NCBI GenBank assembly: GCA_031278655.1
Contig: JAITJZ010000103.1
Location: 1-43,758, forward strand
Source of the DNA: Bifidobacteriaceae bacterium
GTDB lineage: Bacteria; Actinomycetota; Actinomycetes; Actinomycetales; WQXJ01
Direction of reading: 5' to 3'
Length of the DNA: 43,758 bases
Shown here: in pieces, positions 6,396 through 16,100 of the stretch
Numbering within the stretch: the first letter of the stretch is position 1
How the letters are laid out: each line of letters starts with the position of its first letter
Program-made: the position numbers and the translations under genes
Notes under the pieces: generated by a model
Database searches by the model: none
What the model was told of the DNA's origin: nothing
The model's input: only the letters and a program-made list of their open reading frames with translations

Positions 6396-7901
6396 ATGAC
6401 CCAGCCTGTCGTCATCATCCTGGCCGCCGGTGAAGGCACCCGCATGAAGTCCCGGACGCCCAAGGTGCTGCACCAAGCGGCCGGGCGCAGTTTGCTAGGG
6501 CACGCGGTCGCCGCCGCCCAGGGCCTTGATCCCAGTCAGCTGGTGGTGGTGGTCCGCCACGGCCGGGACCTGGTGGCGGCCGAGGCCCAGCGGCTCGCCC
6601 CGGCCGCCCTGATCGCGGACCAGGACGAGGTTCCCGGCACGGGTCGCGCCGTCCAGTGCGCCTTGGCCGCCATCGACCAGCCCGCCGATGCCGTCGCCGC
6701 GGCCGGCGACCACAGCCCGGCCGGGCGGCCTGCCGGGCTCGCCAGCCCCGAGCCGATCGTGGTCATCAGCGGCGACACGCCGCTGATCGACGCGGGCACG
6801 CTTCAGGCCTTGGTGGACGCCCACCTGGCGGCGGGCAACGCGGTCACACTGCTGACGGCGCTGGTGGAGGACCCGTTCGGTTACGGGCGGATCGTCCGCG
6901 ACCAGGCGGGCCAGGTGGCCAAGATCGTGGAGCAGCGTGACGCCAGCCCCGAACAGGCCGCCGTCCGGGAGATCAACGCCGGGGCTTATGTCTTCGACCG
7001 GGAGGCGCTGCGGGCGGGCCTGGCCCGCCTGGGGCGCGACAACGACCAGGGCGAGCTTTACCTGACCGACGTGGCGGCGGCCGCCCGCGCGGCCGGGGGA
7101 GCGGTCCGGGCGGTCATCGCCGAGGACCCGGCGGTCATCCAAGGCGTCAACGACCGCGCCCAGTTGGCCCAGGCCGCCGCCGCCATCAATCAGCGGCTGG
7201 TGACGCGGGCGATGATCGCCGGCGTCACAGTGATCGACCCGGCAAGCACCTGGATAGGACCGGAGGTCGAACTGGAGGCTGACGTCACCCTGCTGCCGGG
7301 GACCAACCTGGCGGGACGTACCAGCGTGGCGGCCGGCGGCGTCATCGGACCCTTCACCACCCTGACCGACACCCAAGTCGGCCCCGGGGCGATAGTCGAC
7401 CGGACGGTGGCGCGCGGGGCGGTCATCGGCGAGGGGGCCTGCGTCGGGCCGTTCACCCATCTGCGGCCGGGCACGGTGCTGGGCGCCCGGACCAAGGCGG
7501 GCTCGTTCACGGAGCTGAAGGCCGCCCGGGTGGACGCCGGCGCCAAGGTGCCGCACCTGGCCTATGTCGGGGACGCGGCCGTGGGCGAGGGGGCGAACGT
7601 CGGCGCCGGCACCATCTTCGCCAACTACGACGGCGTCACCAAGTCGAAATGCGTGATCGGCCCGGGGGCGCGGATCGGCTCGAACAACGTCATCGTGGCG
7701 CCGGTGGAGATGGGCGCTGGCGCCTATTCCGGGGCTGGCGCCGTGGTGCGCGGGGACGTGCCGCCGGGGGCCCTGGTGGTCAGCGGCGGCGACCAGCGCA
7801 ACATTGAGGGCTGGACCATCCGCAAGCGTCCGGGAAGCGCCAGCGCGCTGGCGGCTGAGCGCGCGCTTGGAGATCAGATCAACAGAAGGGCAAGGCCTTG
7901 A
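6396..7901 (+). CDS. glmU: Bifunctional UDP-N-acetylglucosamine pyrophosphorylase / glucosamine-1-phosphate acetyltransferase
   Basis: 501 residues. GlmU acetylates glucosamine-1-P and then couples it to UTP to make UDP-GlcNAc for peptidoglycan. The N-terminal nucleotidyltransferase shows LAAGEGTRMKS (9-19), SGDTPLID and NAGAYVF. The C-terminal left-handed beta-helix has hexapeptide repeats and the acetyl-CoA-site region YVGDAAVGEGANVGAGTIFANYDG. I prefer ATG 6396, which has GGAG nine bases upstream, to an in-frame TTG at 6381. Residues about 96-119 (PADAVAAAGDHSPAGRPAGL) appear to be an extra loop compared with E. coli GlmU, and a copy of the dispersed repeat lies in it. The stop overlaps the prs start (TTGA). 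Confidence 0.95.
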   Translation: MTQPVVIILAAGEGTRMKSRTPKVLHQAAGRSLLGHAVAAAQGLDPSQLVVVVRHGRDLVAAEAQRLAPAALIADQDEVPGTGRAVQCALAAIDQPADAVAAAGDHSPAGRPAGLASPEPIVVISGDTPLIDAGTLQALVDAHLAAGNAVTLLTALVEDPFGYGRIVRDQAGQVAKIVEQRDASPEQAAVREINAGAYVFDREALRAGLARLGRDNDQGELYLTDVAAAARAAGGAVRAVIAEDPAVIQGVNDRAQLAQAAAAINQRLVTRAMIAGVTVIDPASTWIGPEVELEADVTLLPGTNLAGRTSVAAGGVIGPFTTLTDTQVGPGAIVDRTVARGAVIGEGACVGPFTHLRPGTVLGARTKAGSFTELKAARVDAGAKVPHLAYVGDAAVGEGANVGAGTIFANYDGVTKSKCVIGPGARIGSNNVIVAPVEMGAGAYSGAGAVVRGDVPPGALVVSGGDQRNIEGWTIRKRPGSASALAAERALGDQINRRARP

Positions 7902-8881
7902 GCAGCGGAATCATCAGCCATGACACGGAAAAGAGGATGGTCCTGGTCTCCGGGCGGGCACATCCGGAATTGGCGGAGGCGGTGGCGCGGGAACTGAACT
8001 GCGAACTGGTCCCGACCTCCGCCTATGACTTCGCCAACGGCGAGGTTTATGTCCGGTTCTCCGAATCGGTTCGGGGCGCGTTCGCCTTCTGCCTCCAATC
8101 GCACACCGCCCCGATCAACCAGTGGATCATGGAGCACCTGATAATGTGCGACGCCCTCAAACGGGCGTCGGCCAAGTCGATCACGGCCATCGCCCCGTTC
8201 TACGGCTACGCCCGCCAGGACAAGAAGCACCGCGGGCGCGAGCCCATCTCCGCCCGCCTGATAGCGGACCTGTTCGAGACCGCCGGCGCCGACCGCCTGA
8301 TGGCCGTCGATTTGCACACGGCCCAAATCCAGGGCTTCTTCAACGGCCCCGTCGACCACCTGTGGGCGCTGCCGATCCTGACCAATTACGTCCGCACCCG
8401 GGTTGACCGCTCGCGCTTGACGATCGTCTCTCCGGACGCGGGGCGCGTGCGCCTGGCCGACCAGTGGTCGGACCGCCTGGGGGCGCCGCTGGCGATCATC
8501 CACAAGCGGCGCGACCCGGCCATCGCCAACCAGATCAAGGTTCACGAGTTGGTCGGCGAGGTGGCGGGCCGGACCTGCGTGATCGTGGACGACATGATCG
8601 ACACGGCGGGGACCATTGTCCAGGCGGCGGACGCTTTGCTGCAGAACGGCGCCGCCCAGGTGATTGTCGCGGCCACGCACGCGGTCTTGTCCGGGCCGGC
8701 GGTGGAGCGGCTGAGGGACTCGTTCATCTCAGAGGTCGTTGTCACCGACACCCTGCCGATCGAGGATGAGAAGCGTTTCGACAAGCTGACCGTCCTGTCG
8801 ATCGCGCCGTTGATCGCCCGCGCCATCCGCGAAGTCTTCGATGACGGCTCGGTCACGTCCCTGTTCGACGGCAACTCCTGA
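7898..8881 (+). CDS. prs: Ribose-phosphate pyrophosphokinase (PRPP synthase)
   Basis: 327 residues. It makes PRPP from ribose-5-phosphate and ATP for purine, pyrimidine, His, Trp and NAD synthesis. Visible hallmarks are FANGEVYVRFSESVRG, the flexible-loop region YGYARQDKKHRGREPISA, DLHTAQIQGFF, and the PRPP-binding signature VIVDDMIDTAGTI. The start is a TTG at 7898 with AGAAGGG seven bases upstream, overlapping the glmU stop, so the two are coupled, an arrangement common in Actinobacteria. A 9-bp repeat array follows the stop. Confidence 0.95.
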   Translation: MSSGIISHDTEKRMVLVSGRAHPELAEAVARELNCELVPTSAYDFANGEVYVRFSESVRGAFAFCLQSHTAPINQWIMEHLIMCDALKRASAKSITAIAPFYGYARQDKKHRGREPISARLIADLFETAGADRLMAVDLHTAQIQGFFNGPVDHLWALPILTNYVRTRVDRSRLTIVSPDAGRVRLADQWSDRLGAPLAIIHKRRDPAIANQIKVHELVGEVAGRTCVIVDDMIDTAGTIVQAADALLQNGAAQVIVAATHAVLSGPAVERLRDSFISEVVVTDTLPIEDEKRFDKLTVLSIAPLIARAIREVFDDGSVTSLFDGNS

Positions 8882-8898
8882 CCGCAGAAACACCGACT

Positions 8899-8943
8899 CA
8901 GACGACTTAGACGACTTAGACGACTTAGACGATTCAGACGATT
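8899..8943. repeat. Five tandem 9-bp units between prs and ahpC
   Basis: Units of the form YAGACGAYT repeat five times with no gaps, followed directly by the ahpC ribosome-binding region (GAAAGG). The array is more AT-rich than its surroundings. Copy-number changes here would alter the prs-ahpC spacing and leader. Confidence 0.9.
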
Positions 8944-8962
8944 CAGAAAGGCCAACACGATC

Positions 8963-9526
8963 GTGTCGATCCTAAACACCCGCATTCCCGAGTTCAGCGT
9001 CACCGCCTATGTGCGCGGCGAGTTCCGCGAGATCACCGACCAGCATCTCTTGGGCGCCTGGTCGGTGGTCTTCTTCTACCCGGCTGACTTCTCCTTCGTC
9101 TGCCCCACCGAGTTGGCCGACCTGGCCTCGCTGCACGGCGATTTCAAGGAACTCCAGACCGAGATTTACGCCGTCTCGACGGACACGCATTTCTCGCACA
9201 AGGCCTGGCACGACGCCTCGGACGCGATCAGCGCCATCGACTTCCCGATGCTCGGCGATCCGGCCGGGCAGTTGACGCGCGGCTTCGGCGTCATGATCGA
9301 GGAGACCGGCCTGGCCGAGCGCGCCACCTTCCTGATCAATCCCGAGGGCGTCATCAAGGCCGTCGAGATCTCCGATGGCGCGGTTGGCCGCGACGCCCGC
9401 GACCTGCTGCGCAAGGTCAGGGCCGCGCAGTGGGTGGCGGCCAACCCGGAGGAAGTCTGCCCGGCCCGGTGGGTCTTGGGCGCCGACACGCTCCGGCCGT
9501 CCGCCGAGTTGGTGGGCCAGATCTGA
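8963..9526 (+). CDS. ahpC: Alkyl hydroperoxide reductase C (2-Cys peroxiredoxin)
   Basis: 187 residues, the same length as E. coli AhpC and very like it throughout. It reduces organic peroxides and H2O2 in the cytoplasm. The peroxidatic cysteine is in FYPADFSFVCPTEL (about residue 47), the resolving cysteine in EEVCPARW (about 166), and VSTDTHFSHKAWH is also conserved. It is the enteric-type AhpC, usually paired with AhpF. No ahpF is in the window, so the electron donor must be encoded elsewhere. The GTG start has GAAAGG 11 bases upstream, just after the 9-bp repeat array. Confidence 0.93.
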   Translation: MSILNTRIPEFSVTAYVRGEFREITDQHLLGAWSVVFFYPADFSFVCPTELADLASLHGDFKELQTEIYAVSTDTHFSHKAWHDASDAISAIDFPMLGDPAGQLTRGFGVMIEETGLAERATFLINPEGVIKAVEISDGAVGRDARDLLRKVRAAQWVAANPEEVCPARWVLGADTLRPSAELVGQI

Positions 9527-9559
9527 TTTCCCGGCCGTCCTCAACGAAAGGTTTGTCCG

Positions 9560-10006
9560 ATGCCGTCAGGTCGCTTACCAGCCCGCAGTCACGTCATGGC
9601 GTTGGCGGCGGCTGCGCTGGCTCTGGTCTTGGCCGCGCCGCTGAGCGCCTGCGACCAGGCCAGGGACGATTTCGAGGAGGCGGTCACCGGCAAAGACAAG
9701 ATCGCGGCCGGGTCGGGGGCGGTGCTGGGCGCCGAATTGGGCGTTGTCGCGGCTGAGGTCGCCGGTTGGTACACGGTCTCCCAGGAGGACCCGAAGGTGC
9801 AGGTCAGCGGCGGCGTCTACTACGTCTGCGGCGCGACTGAGGCTGATTGCGCGGCGGCTGGGCTGATGGTCTCGCCGGCCAGCGACGGCGTCACCATGAC
9901 GCTGGCCCGCCTCGGCGCGGATTCGTGGTGTCTTCAGGCCGCCGATGGCGCCAACCAGGCCCACATCGCCGCCGGCGGCGCCGGCGTCGAAGACGGGCCC
10001 TGCTAG
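9560..10006 (+). CDS. Small secreted lipoprotein of unknown function
   Basis: 148 residues. A basic N-terminus and a hydrophobic segment (MALAAAALALVLAAPLSA) end in the lipobox LSAC, predicting lipid attachment at Cys31 and an outer-surface location. The mature part has several Cys (YYVCG, EADCAA, SWCLQA, final DGPC) that could form disulfides, plus the segment VSGGVYYVCGATEADC. I do not recognise the family. GAAAGG lies eight bases before the ATG. The start codon itself lies inside a copy of the dispersed repeat (9552-9567), so the first residues, MPSGR, derive from it. Confidence 0.7.
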   Translation: MPSGRLPARSHVMALAAAALALVLAAPLSACDQARDDFEEAVTGKDKIAAGSGAVLGAELGVVAAEVAGWYTVSQEDPKVQVSGGVYYVCGATEADCAAAGLMVSPASDGVTMTLARLGADSWCLQAADGANQAHIAAGGAGVEDGPC

Positions 10007-10129
10007 GGTCGGCCCGGCCCCCGCCCGGCCCCCGCCTTGCTCCCCGGCCGCGTCCCCGGGCCCGGGGCGGGCGGACGGCATCGGCGGGGTTGAACGTTCG
10101 CGGGACCTCAAAAAAACCTCGTACAACCG

Positions 10130-10158
10130 TTGTCTTGATAGGCATATGGCGCTACAAT
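10130..10158 (+). promoter_or_regulatory. SigA-type promoter of the HNH gene, leaderless
   Basis: A -35 TTGTCT (10130-10135) and a -10 TACAAT (10153-10158) are separated by 17 bp, in a locally AT-rich patch. The GTG start codon begins seven bases after the -10, where transcription is expected to start. This suggests a leaderless message. Confidence 0.65.
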
Positions 10159-10164
10159 AGAAGG

Positions 10165-11775
10165 GTGCCTTTGACCCCCGAATCAGAGCCTGGCGAAGAC
10201 CGCGAAACGGCGGCTTTGGCGGGCGACGGCGGCGCGGCGGCATCGGACGGATGGGCTGTGCCGGGCCTGAGATTGGGCTCGGGCGCGGCGGGCGGCGCCG
10301 GCGGGCTGTTGGACGCGAAGCGCGCGGCGTTGGCGGAATTGGTGGCCAGTTGGGGGCCGGAGGACAAGCTCGCCGGGATCGGGTTGCTGGCCGAGCTGGC
10401 GATCCCGGAGCTGGTCGACCCCGCCCGCGCCAACCAGGCGGGCCGGGCCGAGCAATTGGGCCAGGCGTCAGAATTGCTGAAGACGGCGCACCGGTTGGAG
10501 CACGTGGCCGGCCAATTGGCGGTCCAAGCGGACCAGCACCACACGGCCTCGGGAGGGCTCGGGGCCACAACTTGGCTGATGCGGCACAATCTGTTGACCC
10601 GCGCCCAAGCCGCCAAGATCGTTTTGCGCGGCAAAGACCTGGTCAAGTTCCCGGAACTGCGGCGAGCCGCTTTCGCGGGGCGGGCGAACGCCTTCCAGAC
10701 CTCGAGCGCCGTCCGCGTCTTGAAACAACTCCCCGCCGCAGACCTCGACCCGGGCCAGATGGCCAGCGCGGGGGCGCTGATGGTCTCGTTCACGAGCGAG
10801 CTGGACTCGATGGGGTTGGCTCGGGCGGGTCGGTTCTTGCTGGAGAAGGTCGCCCCGGAGCTGACCCAGGCCAAGGACCAGGAGCGGGCCGAGCGCGAGT
10901 ACCGGGCGGCCTTTGCGAACCGGTGGCTGTGGTTCATCGACCATGGCGACGGGTCGACCACGCTCCAGGCGTCCATGCCCACGCTTGACGCGGAACTGGT
11001 CAGGCGTGTCGTCGACGCCCACGCCGAGCAGCTCAAGCGCTCCAAAGCCGAGACGGACCCCGGCGCCGACCGCGCGGCCCTGAGGGTTGACGGGCTGTTG
11101 GCCGTCTTCGACCAGGCCGCCCGCAGCGCCAGCGCCCCCAAACTTGGCGCCGACCGGCCCCGCGTCCAGATCACCATGGCCTATGAGGACCTCATGGGCC
11201 AGGCCGTCGCCGCCAAACTCGTCGGCTCTGAGGCGACCGTCCCGGCGGGCCAATTGCGCCGCATCCTGTGCGACGCGGAGGTCATGCCGGTCGTGTTGGG
11301 GACCAAGAGCCAGGTGTTGGATGTGGGGCGGGCGAACCGGCTGGTCACCGGCCCAATCCGGGCGGCGTTGGAACTGCGCGATGGCGGGTGCGTCTTTGGG
11401 TCGTGCGACACGCCCGTCGGGCTGGCCGAGGCCCACCACGTCAAACCCTGGGCCAGCGGCGGAAACACCTGTTTGGATAATCTTGTTTTGCTCTGCAAAC
11501 ATCACCACGCGCTCATCGAACCGTCAGGCCACGGACCGCCCGACTGGGCGGTCCGGTTCCGCCACGACGGGCTGCCGGAACTGATCCCGCCCGCGGCCCT
11601 CGATCCGGGTCGCAAACCCATCCTCCACCAGCGCTTCATCTTGCGCGGCGCCCAAGCGAGCCCGCCGGCGCGGCCGGCTGAACCGGCTGAACCGGCGCGG
11701 CCGGCTGAACCGGCTGACCCGGCTGAACCGCCAGAGCCGCCCGGGTCTGACGAAACCGCAAGCCCAGGTGAATGA
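10165..11775 (+). CDS. DUF222-type HNH endonuclease-domain protein
   Basis: 536 residues. After a Gly/Ala-rich N-terminus (about 1-45), a long Ala-rich helical region fits the DUF222 domain (EQLGQASELLKTAHRLEHVAGQLAV, WLMRHNLLTRAQAAKIV). The C-terminal HNH nuclease motif is LAEAHHVKPWASGG, NTCLDNLVLLCKHHHALIEP, with paired Cys at CVFGSCDTP for a zinc site. The last 35 residues are Pro-Ala-Glu repeats. Such proteins are multicopy in many Actinobacteria. Their role is unclear, and mobile or repetitive origins have been proposed. The GTG start matches a leaderless promoter; TTG 10171 with AGAAGG is an alternative. Confidence 0.8.
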   Translation: MPLTPESEPGEDRETAALAGDGGAAASDGWAVPGLRLGSGAAGGAGGLLDAKRAALAELVASWGPEDKLAGIGLLAELAIPELVDPARANQAGRAEQLGQASELLKTAHRLEHVAGQLAVQADQHHTASGGLGATTWLMRHNLLTRAQAAKIVLRGKDLVKFPELRRAAFAGRANAFQTSSAVRVLKQLPAADLDPGQMASAGALMVSFTSELDSMGLARAGRFLLEKVAPELTQAKDQERAEREYRAAFANRWLWFIDHGDGSTTLQASMPTLDAELVRRVVDAHAEQLKRSKAETDPGADRAALRVDGLLAVFDQAARSASAPKLGADRPRVQITMAYEDLMGQAVAAKLVGSEATVPAGQLRRILCDAEVMPVVLGTKSQVLDVGRANRLVTGPIRAALELRDGGCVFGSCDTPVGLAEAHHVKPWASGGNTCLDNLVLLCKHHHALIEPSGHGPPDWAVRFRHDGLPELIPPAALDPGRKPILHQRFILRGAQASPPARPAEPAEPARPAEPADPAEPPEPPGSDETASPGE

Positions 11776-11794
11776 CTCCGGCCCCAGGCGGGCG

Positions 11795-11822
11795 GACGGC
11801 ATCGGCTGCGCGGACGGCATCG
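11795..11822 (-). repeat. Two copies of the dispersed word at 18-bp spacing, intergenic
   Basis: GACGGCATCG at 11795-11804 and 11813-11822, both in the minus orientation of CGATGCCGTC, in the 161-bp gap before rplY. The 18-bp period matches that of the array at the end of the ECF ATPase gene. Confidence 0.85.
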
Positions 11823-11936
11823 GCGGTTCGGCGGTTGGGCGGTGCGAACGGCTGGCGCCAATGTGGGTAAGATGTCACGGTTGCCTTGGCGAGGGAGGAC
11901 CTGAGCCTCCGTGATCGACTGACAAAGGAGCCCACT

Positions 11937-12524
11937 ATGGCTGAAATAATTCTTCAGGCCGAGCCGCGCGCGGAGTTCGGCAAGGGCGCGGCCCGCCGCG
12001 TGCGCCGGGCGGGGCGGGTCCCCGCCGTCATGCATTCGCGCGGCGACCTGCCCGTCCACATCTCCCTGCCCGGACATGACGCCTTCTTGGCGCTGCGGCA
12101 TGTCAACGCGGTCTTGACGATCGAGTTGGACGGGGACCAGACCTTGACCATCGCGCGGGAGATTCAGCGCAACCCGCTGACGGACGTGCTGGAGCACATC
12201 GATCTGCAGATCGTCAAAGTGGGCGAGAAGATCGAGGCGGCGGTGCCGCTGCACATCGCCGGCGAGCCGACCACCGGCCTGGCCATCTTGGACTCCCAAG
12301 AACTGCAAGTGCGGGCGGAGGCCACGCATGTGCCGGAGGTCATCTCAATCTCGGTCGAGGGACTGAACGACGGCGACACCATCAAGATCGCCGATCTGAC
12401 GCTGCCGGAAGGCGTCGAGGCGGTCGACAGCCCGGACACCAACCTTGTGACCATCACGTCGCCGCGCGGCGAGGAGCCGGAGACGCCTCAGACAGAAGCG
12501 GCCGAGGCGCTCGCGGAGGACTGA
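11937..12524 (+). CDS. rplY: 50S ribosomal protein bL25 (CTC/TL5 type)
   Basis: 195 residues. It binds 5S rRNA in the large subunit. The N-terminal L25 domain (about 1-90) contains FGKGAARRVRRAGRVPAVMH and QRNPLTDVLEHIDLQIV. The C-terminal CTC beta domain (about 95-180) includes PLHIAGEPTTGLAILD and ISVEGLNDGDTIKIADLTLPEGVE. An acidic tail follows, as usual for the actinobacterial form. The ATG is preceded by AAAGGAG at a six-base spacing, which decides the start against an upstream in-frame GTG. It is followed closely by pth, the conserved order. Confidence 0.95.
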   Translation: MAEIILQAEPRAEFGKGAARRVRRAGRVPAVMHSRGDLPVHISLPGHDAFLALRHVNAVLTIELDGDQTLTIAREIQRNPLTDVLEHIDLQIVKVGEKIEAAVPLHIAGEPTTGLAILDSQELQVRAEATHVPEVISISVEGLNDGDTIKIADLTLPEGVEAVDSPDTNLVTITSPRGEEPETPQTEAAEALAED

Positions 12525-12546
12525 TTTGGCGTACCGTGGTTGAACT

Positions 12547-13182
12547 GTGACCGGAGTTTGGTTGGTCGTGGGCCTGGGCAACCCCGGCCCGGCCTATGCC
12601 AAGAACCGCCACAACCTCGGTTTCATGGCGGTTGATGTGCTGGCCGCGCGGGTGGGGGCGTCATTCTCCAAGCGCGCGCATGGGCGTGCCCTGGCCGCCG
12701 CCGCCCGGATCGGCTGGCTGCCCGGCGGCCTGCCCGGCCCGCGCGCGGTCCTGGCCAAGCCGCAGACCTTCATGAACCTGTCCGGCGGGCCGACGGCCGA
12801 ATTGGTCGACTACTTCGGGGTCGGCCTTGACCGCCTGGTGGTGGTCCATGACGACATCGACCTGCCGGCCTGGCAGGTTCGGCTCAAACGCGGCGGCGGC
12901 GAGGGCGGCCACAACGGTCTGCGCGACATCTCGAAAGCCCTCGGCGGCCGCGATTACCTGCGGGTGCGCTGCGGCGTTGGCCGCCCGCCCGGGCGCCAGG
13001 AGGCGGCCGATTTTGTGTTGGCGGACTTCCCGGCGGCGCAGGCGGCGGACGTGGCGTTGTTGGCGGACAAGGCCGCCGATGCCGTCGAGCGGCTCATCCT
13101 CGAAGGTTTGGCCGCCGCTCAGCTGGCTTTTCACAGCCCGCCGGAGGCGGACGAAACGGCCGAGCGGGACCAGGCGCCATGA
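12547..13182 (+). CDS. pth: Peptidyl-tRNA hydrolase
   Basis: 211 residues. It releases peptides from peptidyl-tRNAs dropped by ribosomes. Catalytic and binding residues are visible: GLGNPGPAYAKNRHNLGF (catalytic His and the first Asn), KPQTFMNLSG, VVVHDDIDLP, and GGGEGGHNGLRDI. The C-terminus is extended beyond the usual length by a Glu/Ala-rich tail. A dispersed-repeat copy (13077-13086) encodes the ADAV part of KAADAVERL. The start is GTG. A -10-like TACCGT lies nine bases before it. The end overlaps the mfd ATG by four bases. Confidence 0.95.
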   Translation: MTGVWLVVGLGNPGPAYAKNRHNLGFMAVDVLAARVGASFSKRAHGRALAAAARIGWLPGGLPGPRAVLAKPQTFMNLSGGPTAELVDYFGVGLDRLVVVHDDIDLPAWQVRLKRGGGEGGHNGLRDISKALGGRDYLRVRCGVGRPPGRQEAADFVLADFPAAQAADVALLADKAADAVERLILEGLAAAQLAFHSPPEADETAERDQAP

Positions 13183-16100
13183 CGCTGACGCAGCTGCCGC
13201 AGTTGTTGGCCTCGGACCCGGGCATGGCCCGGGTGGTCGAGCGGGTGGCGGAGCGCGCGCGGCTCGACCCGGCCGATCCGGGTCAGATCGATCATGTCGA
13301 CATCATGGCGGTCGAGGGCGTGCGGCCGGCGCTGGTGGTGACGATCGCGCGGGCGCTGGCGGGCGTCCGCCGCCGGGCCGGGGCCGGGCCGGGGCCGCAC
13401 CCGCCGCTGGTGGTGGTGACCGCCTCGACCAGCGCGGCCGAGGAAGTGGCCCAGGCCGCCGCCGCCATGATGCCGAAAGACCTGATCGCGGTCCTGCCGG
13501 CGTGGGAGACACTGCCGCACGAGCGGCTGTCGCCGCGGGCCGACACCTTGGGCCGGCGGGCGGCGGTCTTCCGCCGTTTGGCCCACCCGGAGCCGGCGGG
13601 GCGGTTCGGGCCGATCGAGTTGCTGGTGACGCCGCTGCGTTCGGTGCTGCAACCGGTGGTGGCCGGACTGGGCGAGGTGGCGCCGCTGAAACTGGTCCAA
13701 GGCCAGCAGGCCGATCTGGCGGCGGCCGCGCAGCGGCTGACGCAGTTGGCCTACCGGCGGGTCGACATGGTCGCCCGGCGCGGCGAGTTCGCCGTCCGCG
13801 GCGGCATCCTCGACGTCTTCCCGCCGAGCGAGGACCACGCCGTCCGGGTCGACTTCTGGGGCGACGAGGTCGATGAGGTCCGCTATTTCGGCGTCCTCGA
13901 CCAGCGCTCATCCGATCTGGTCGAAGGCGGACTGTGGGCGCCGGCCTGCGGCGAGCTGTTGCTGACTGAGGCGGTCCGGGCCCGCGCCCGCGCCTTGGCG
14001 GCGCAATTGCCGGCGCTGGCGGACATGCTCACCCAGATCTCTGAGGGGATCGCGGTCGAGGGCATGGAGTCGCTGATACCGGCGCTGGCCGAATCCCTGA
14101 CGCCGGTGCTGAGCCTGGCGCCCAAGGGGTCGCTGATGCTGTTCATGGACCCGGAGCGGTTGCGCCGCCGGGCCGAGGACCTGTTGGCGACCGCGCAGGA
14201 GTTCCTGGAGGCGGCCTGGGAGGCGGCCGCCTTGGGCGCGGATTCGCCGATCGACCTGGCCAAGGGCTCGTTCTTGACCCTCGACCAGCTTCACGCCGAG
14301 GCGGTGGCGGTCGGTTGTGGCTGGTGGAACGCCTCGACCTTGGGCCTCCCCGCCGGTCCTGCCAGCGCCGATGCCGTCAACACCGGCGCCGATGCCGTCA
14401 ACACCGGCGTCGAGGACGTGGTCCGGGTCGAGCTCGGCGCGCGCGAACTGGACAACTATCACGGCCAGGTGCGCGCCGCCATCAAACAGTTGAAGCGCTG
14501 GCTCAAGGACGGCTGGCGGGTGGTGTTGACCACAGAGGGCGCTGGCCCGGCCCGGCGCTTGGCGGAACGCCTCGGCGGCGAGGGGGTGGCCGCCCGCTTC
14601 GTGGCGGACCTCGATCAGGCGGCGGCCGAGCCGGGGCTGGCGCTGGTGACCACCGCGCCCGGCGGCGGTTTCACCATGCCGGACTTGAAACTGGCGGTCG
14701 TCAGTCAGAAGAACCTGACCGGGCGCTCCGGCGCCTCGACCCGGGACATGCGGCGCATGCCCTCGCGCCGCAAAGCGGCGGTCGATCCGGTCCAACTGAC
14801 GGCCGGGGACCTGGTGGTCCACCAAAGCCACGGCGTCGGCCGGTTCGTCGAACTGGTCGACCGCACCATAGGCGGCGGCGCCACCGCCGCCACCCGCGAA
14901 TACCTGGTCATCGAATACGCCCCGTCGAAGCGGGGCCAGCCGGGCGACCGGCTGTACGTGCCGACGGACGCCTTGGACCAGGTGACACGCTATGTGGGCG
15001 GGGAGAACCCGCCGCTGAGCAAACTGGGCGGGGCGGATTGGTCCAAGACCAAGGCCCGCGCCCGCCAGGCCGTCAGCCACCTGGCGGAGGAACTGGTGCG
15101 GCTTTACGCCGCCCGCATGGCCACCAAGGGCTTCGCCTTCAGCCCGGACACGCCCTGGCAGCGCGAACTCGAGGACGCCTTCGGCTATGTCGAGACGCCG
15201 GACCAGTTGACGACCATTGACGAAGTCAAGGCCGACATGCAGCAAACCCCGCCGATGGATCGGCTGATCTGCGGCGACGTCGGTTACGGCAAGACCGAGA
15301 TCGCGGTCAGGGCGGCCTTCAAGGCGGTCCAGGACGGCAAACAGGTGGCGGTGCTGGCCCCGACCACGCTGCTGGTGCGTCAGCACATGGACACCTTCAC
15401 CGACCGCTACGCGCCCTTCCCGGTCGAGGTCCGGGCCTTGTCGCGGTTCCAGAAGCCGAAGGAGGCGCGTCAGACCAAGGAAGCTTTGGCGGCCGGCAAG
15501 GTCGATGTCGTCATTGGCACGCATTCGCTGGTCACCGGCGGTGTCCGGTTCAAGGACCTGGGACTGGTGATCGTGGACGAGGAACAGCGTTTCGGCGTGG
15601 AGCACAAGGAAACCCTCAAGGCGGTCAACCCTGAGGTCGACGTGCTGTCGATGTCCGCCACACCGATCCCCCGGACCATGGAGATGGCGGTCAGCGGCAT
15701 CCGCCAAATGTCCACCTTGGCGACCCCGCCGGAGGAACGCCACCCGGTCTTGACCTATGTCGGTCCGCGCACGCCCGGCCAGATCGCCGCCGCCGTCCGG
15801 CGCGAGCTGCTGCGCGAGGGCCAGGTCTTCTACGTCCACAACCGGGTGCAATCGATCAACCGGGTCGCCGCCGACCTGGCCGAACTGATCCCAGAGGCGC
15901 GGATCGCCGTGGCCCACGGCCAGATGCGTGAGAGCCAACTCGAAAAAGTCATGGTCGATTTCTGGGAGAAGCAGTTCGACATCTTGGTCTGCACCACCAT
16001 TGTCGAGACCGGGCTCGACATCGCCAACGCCAACACCCTGATCGTGGACGACGCCGACAAATTCGGCCTCGCCCAACTCCACCAGTTGCGCGGGCGCGTC

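Noticed and set aside
8542-9003. Minus-strand frame with Leu-Ser-Arg repeats over the prs-ahpC gap
   Set aside because: The repeats are only the translation of the 9-bp array, and the rest is antisense to prs and the start of ahpC.
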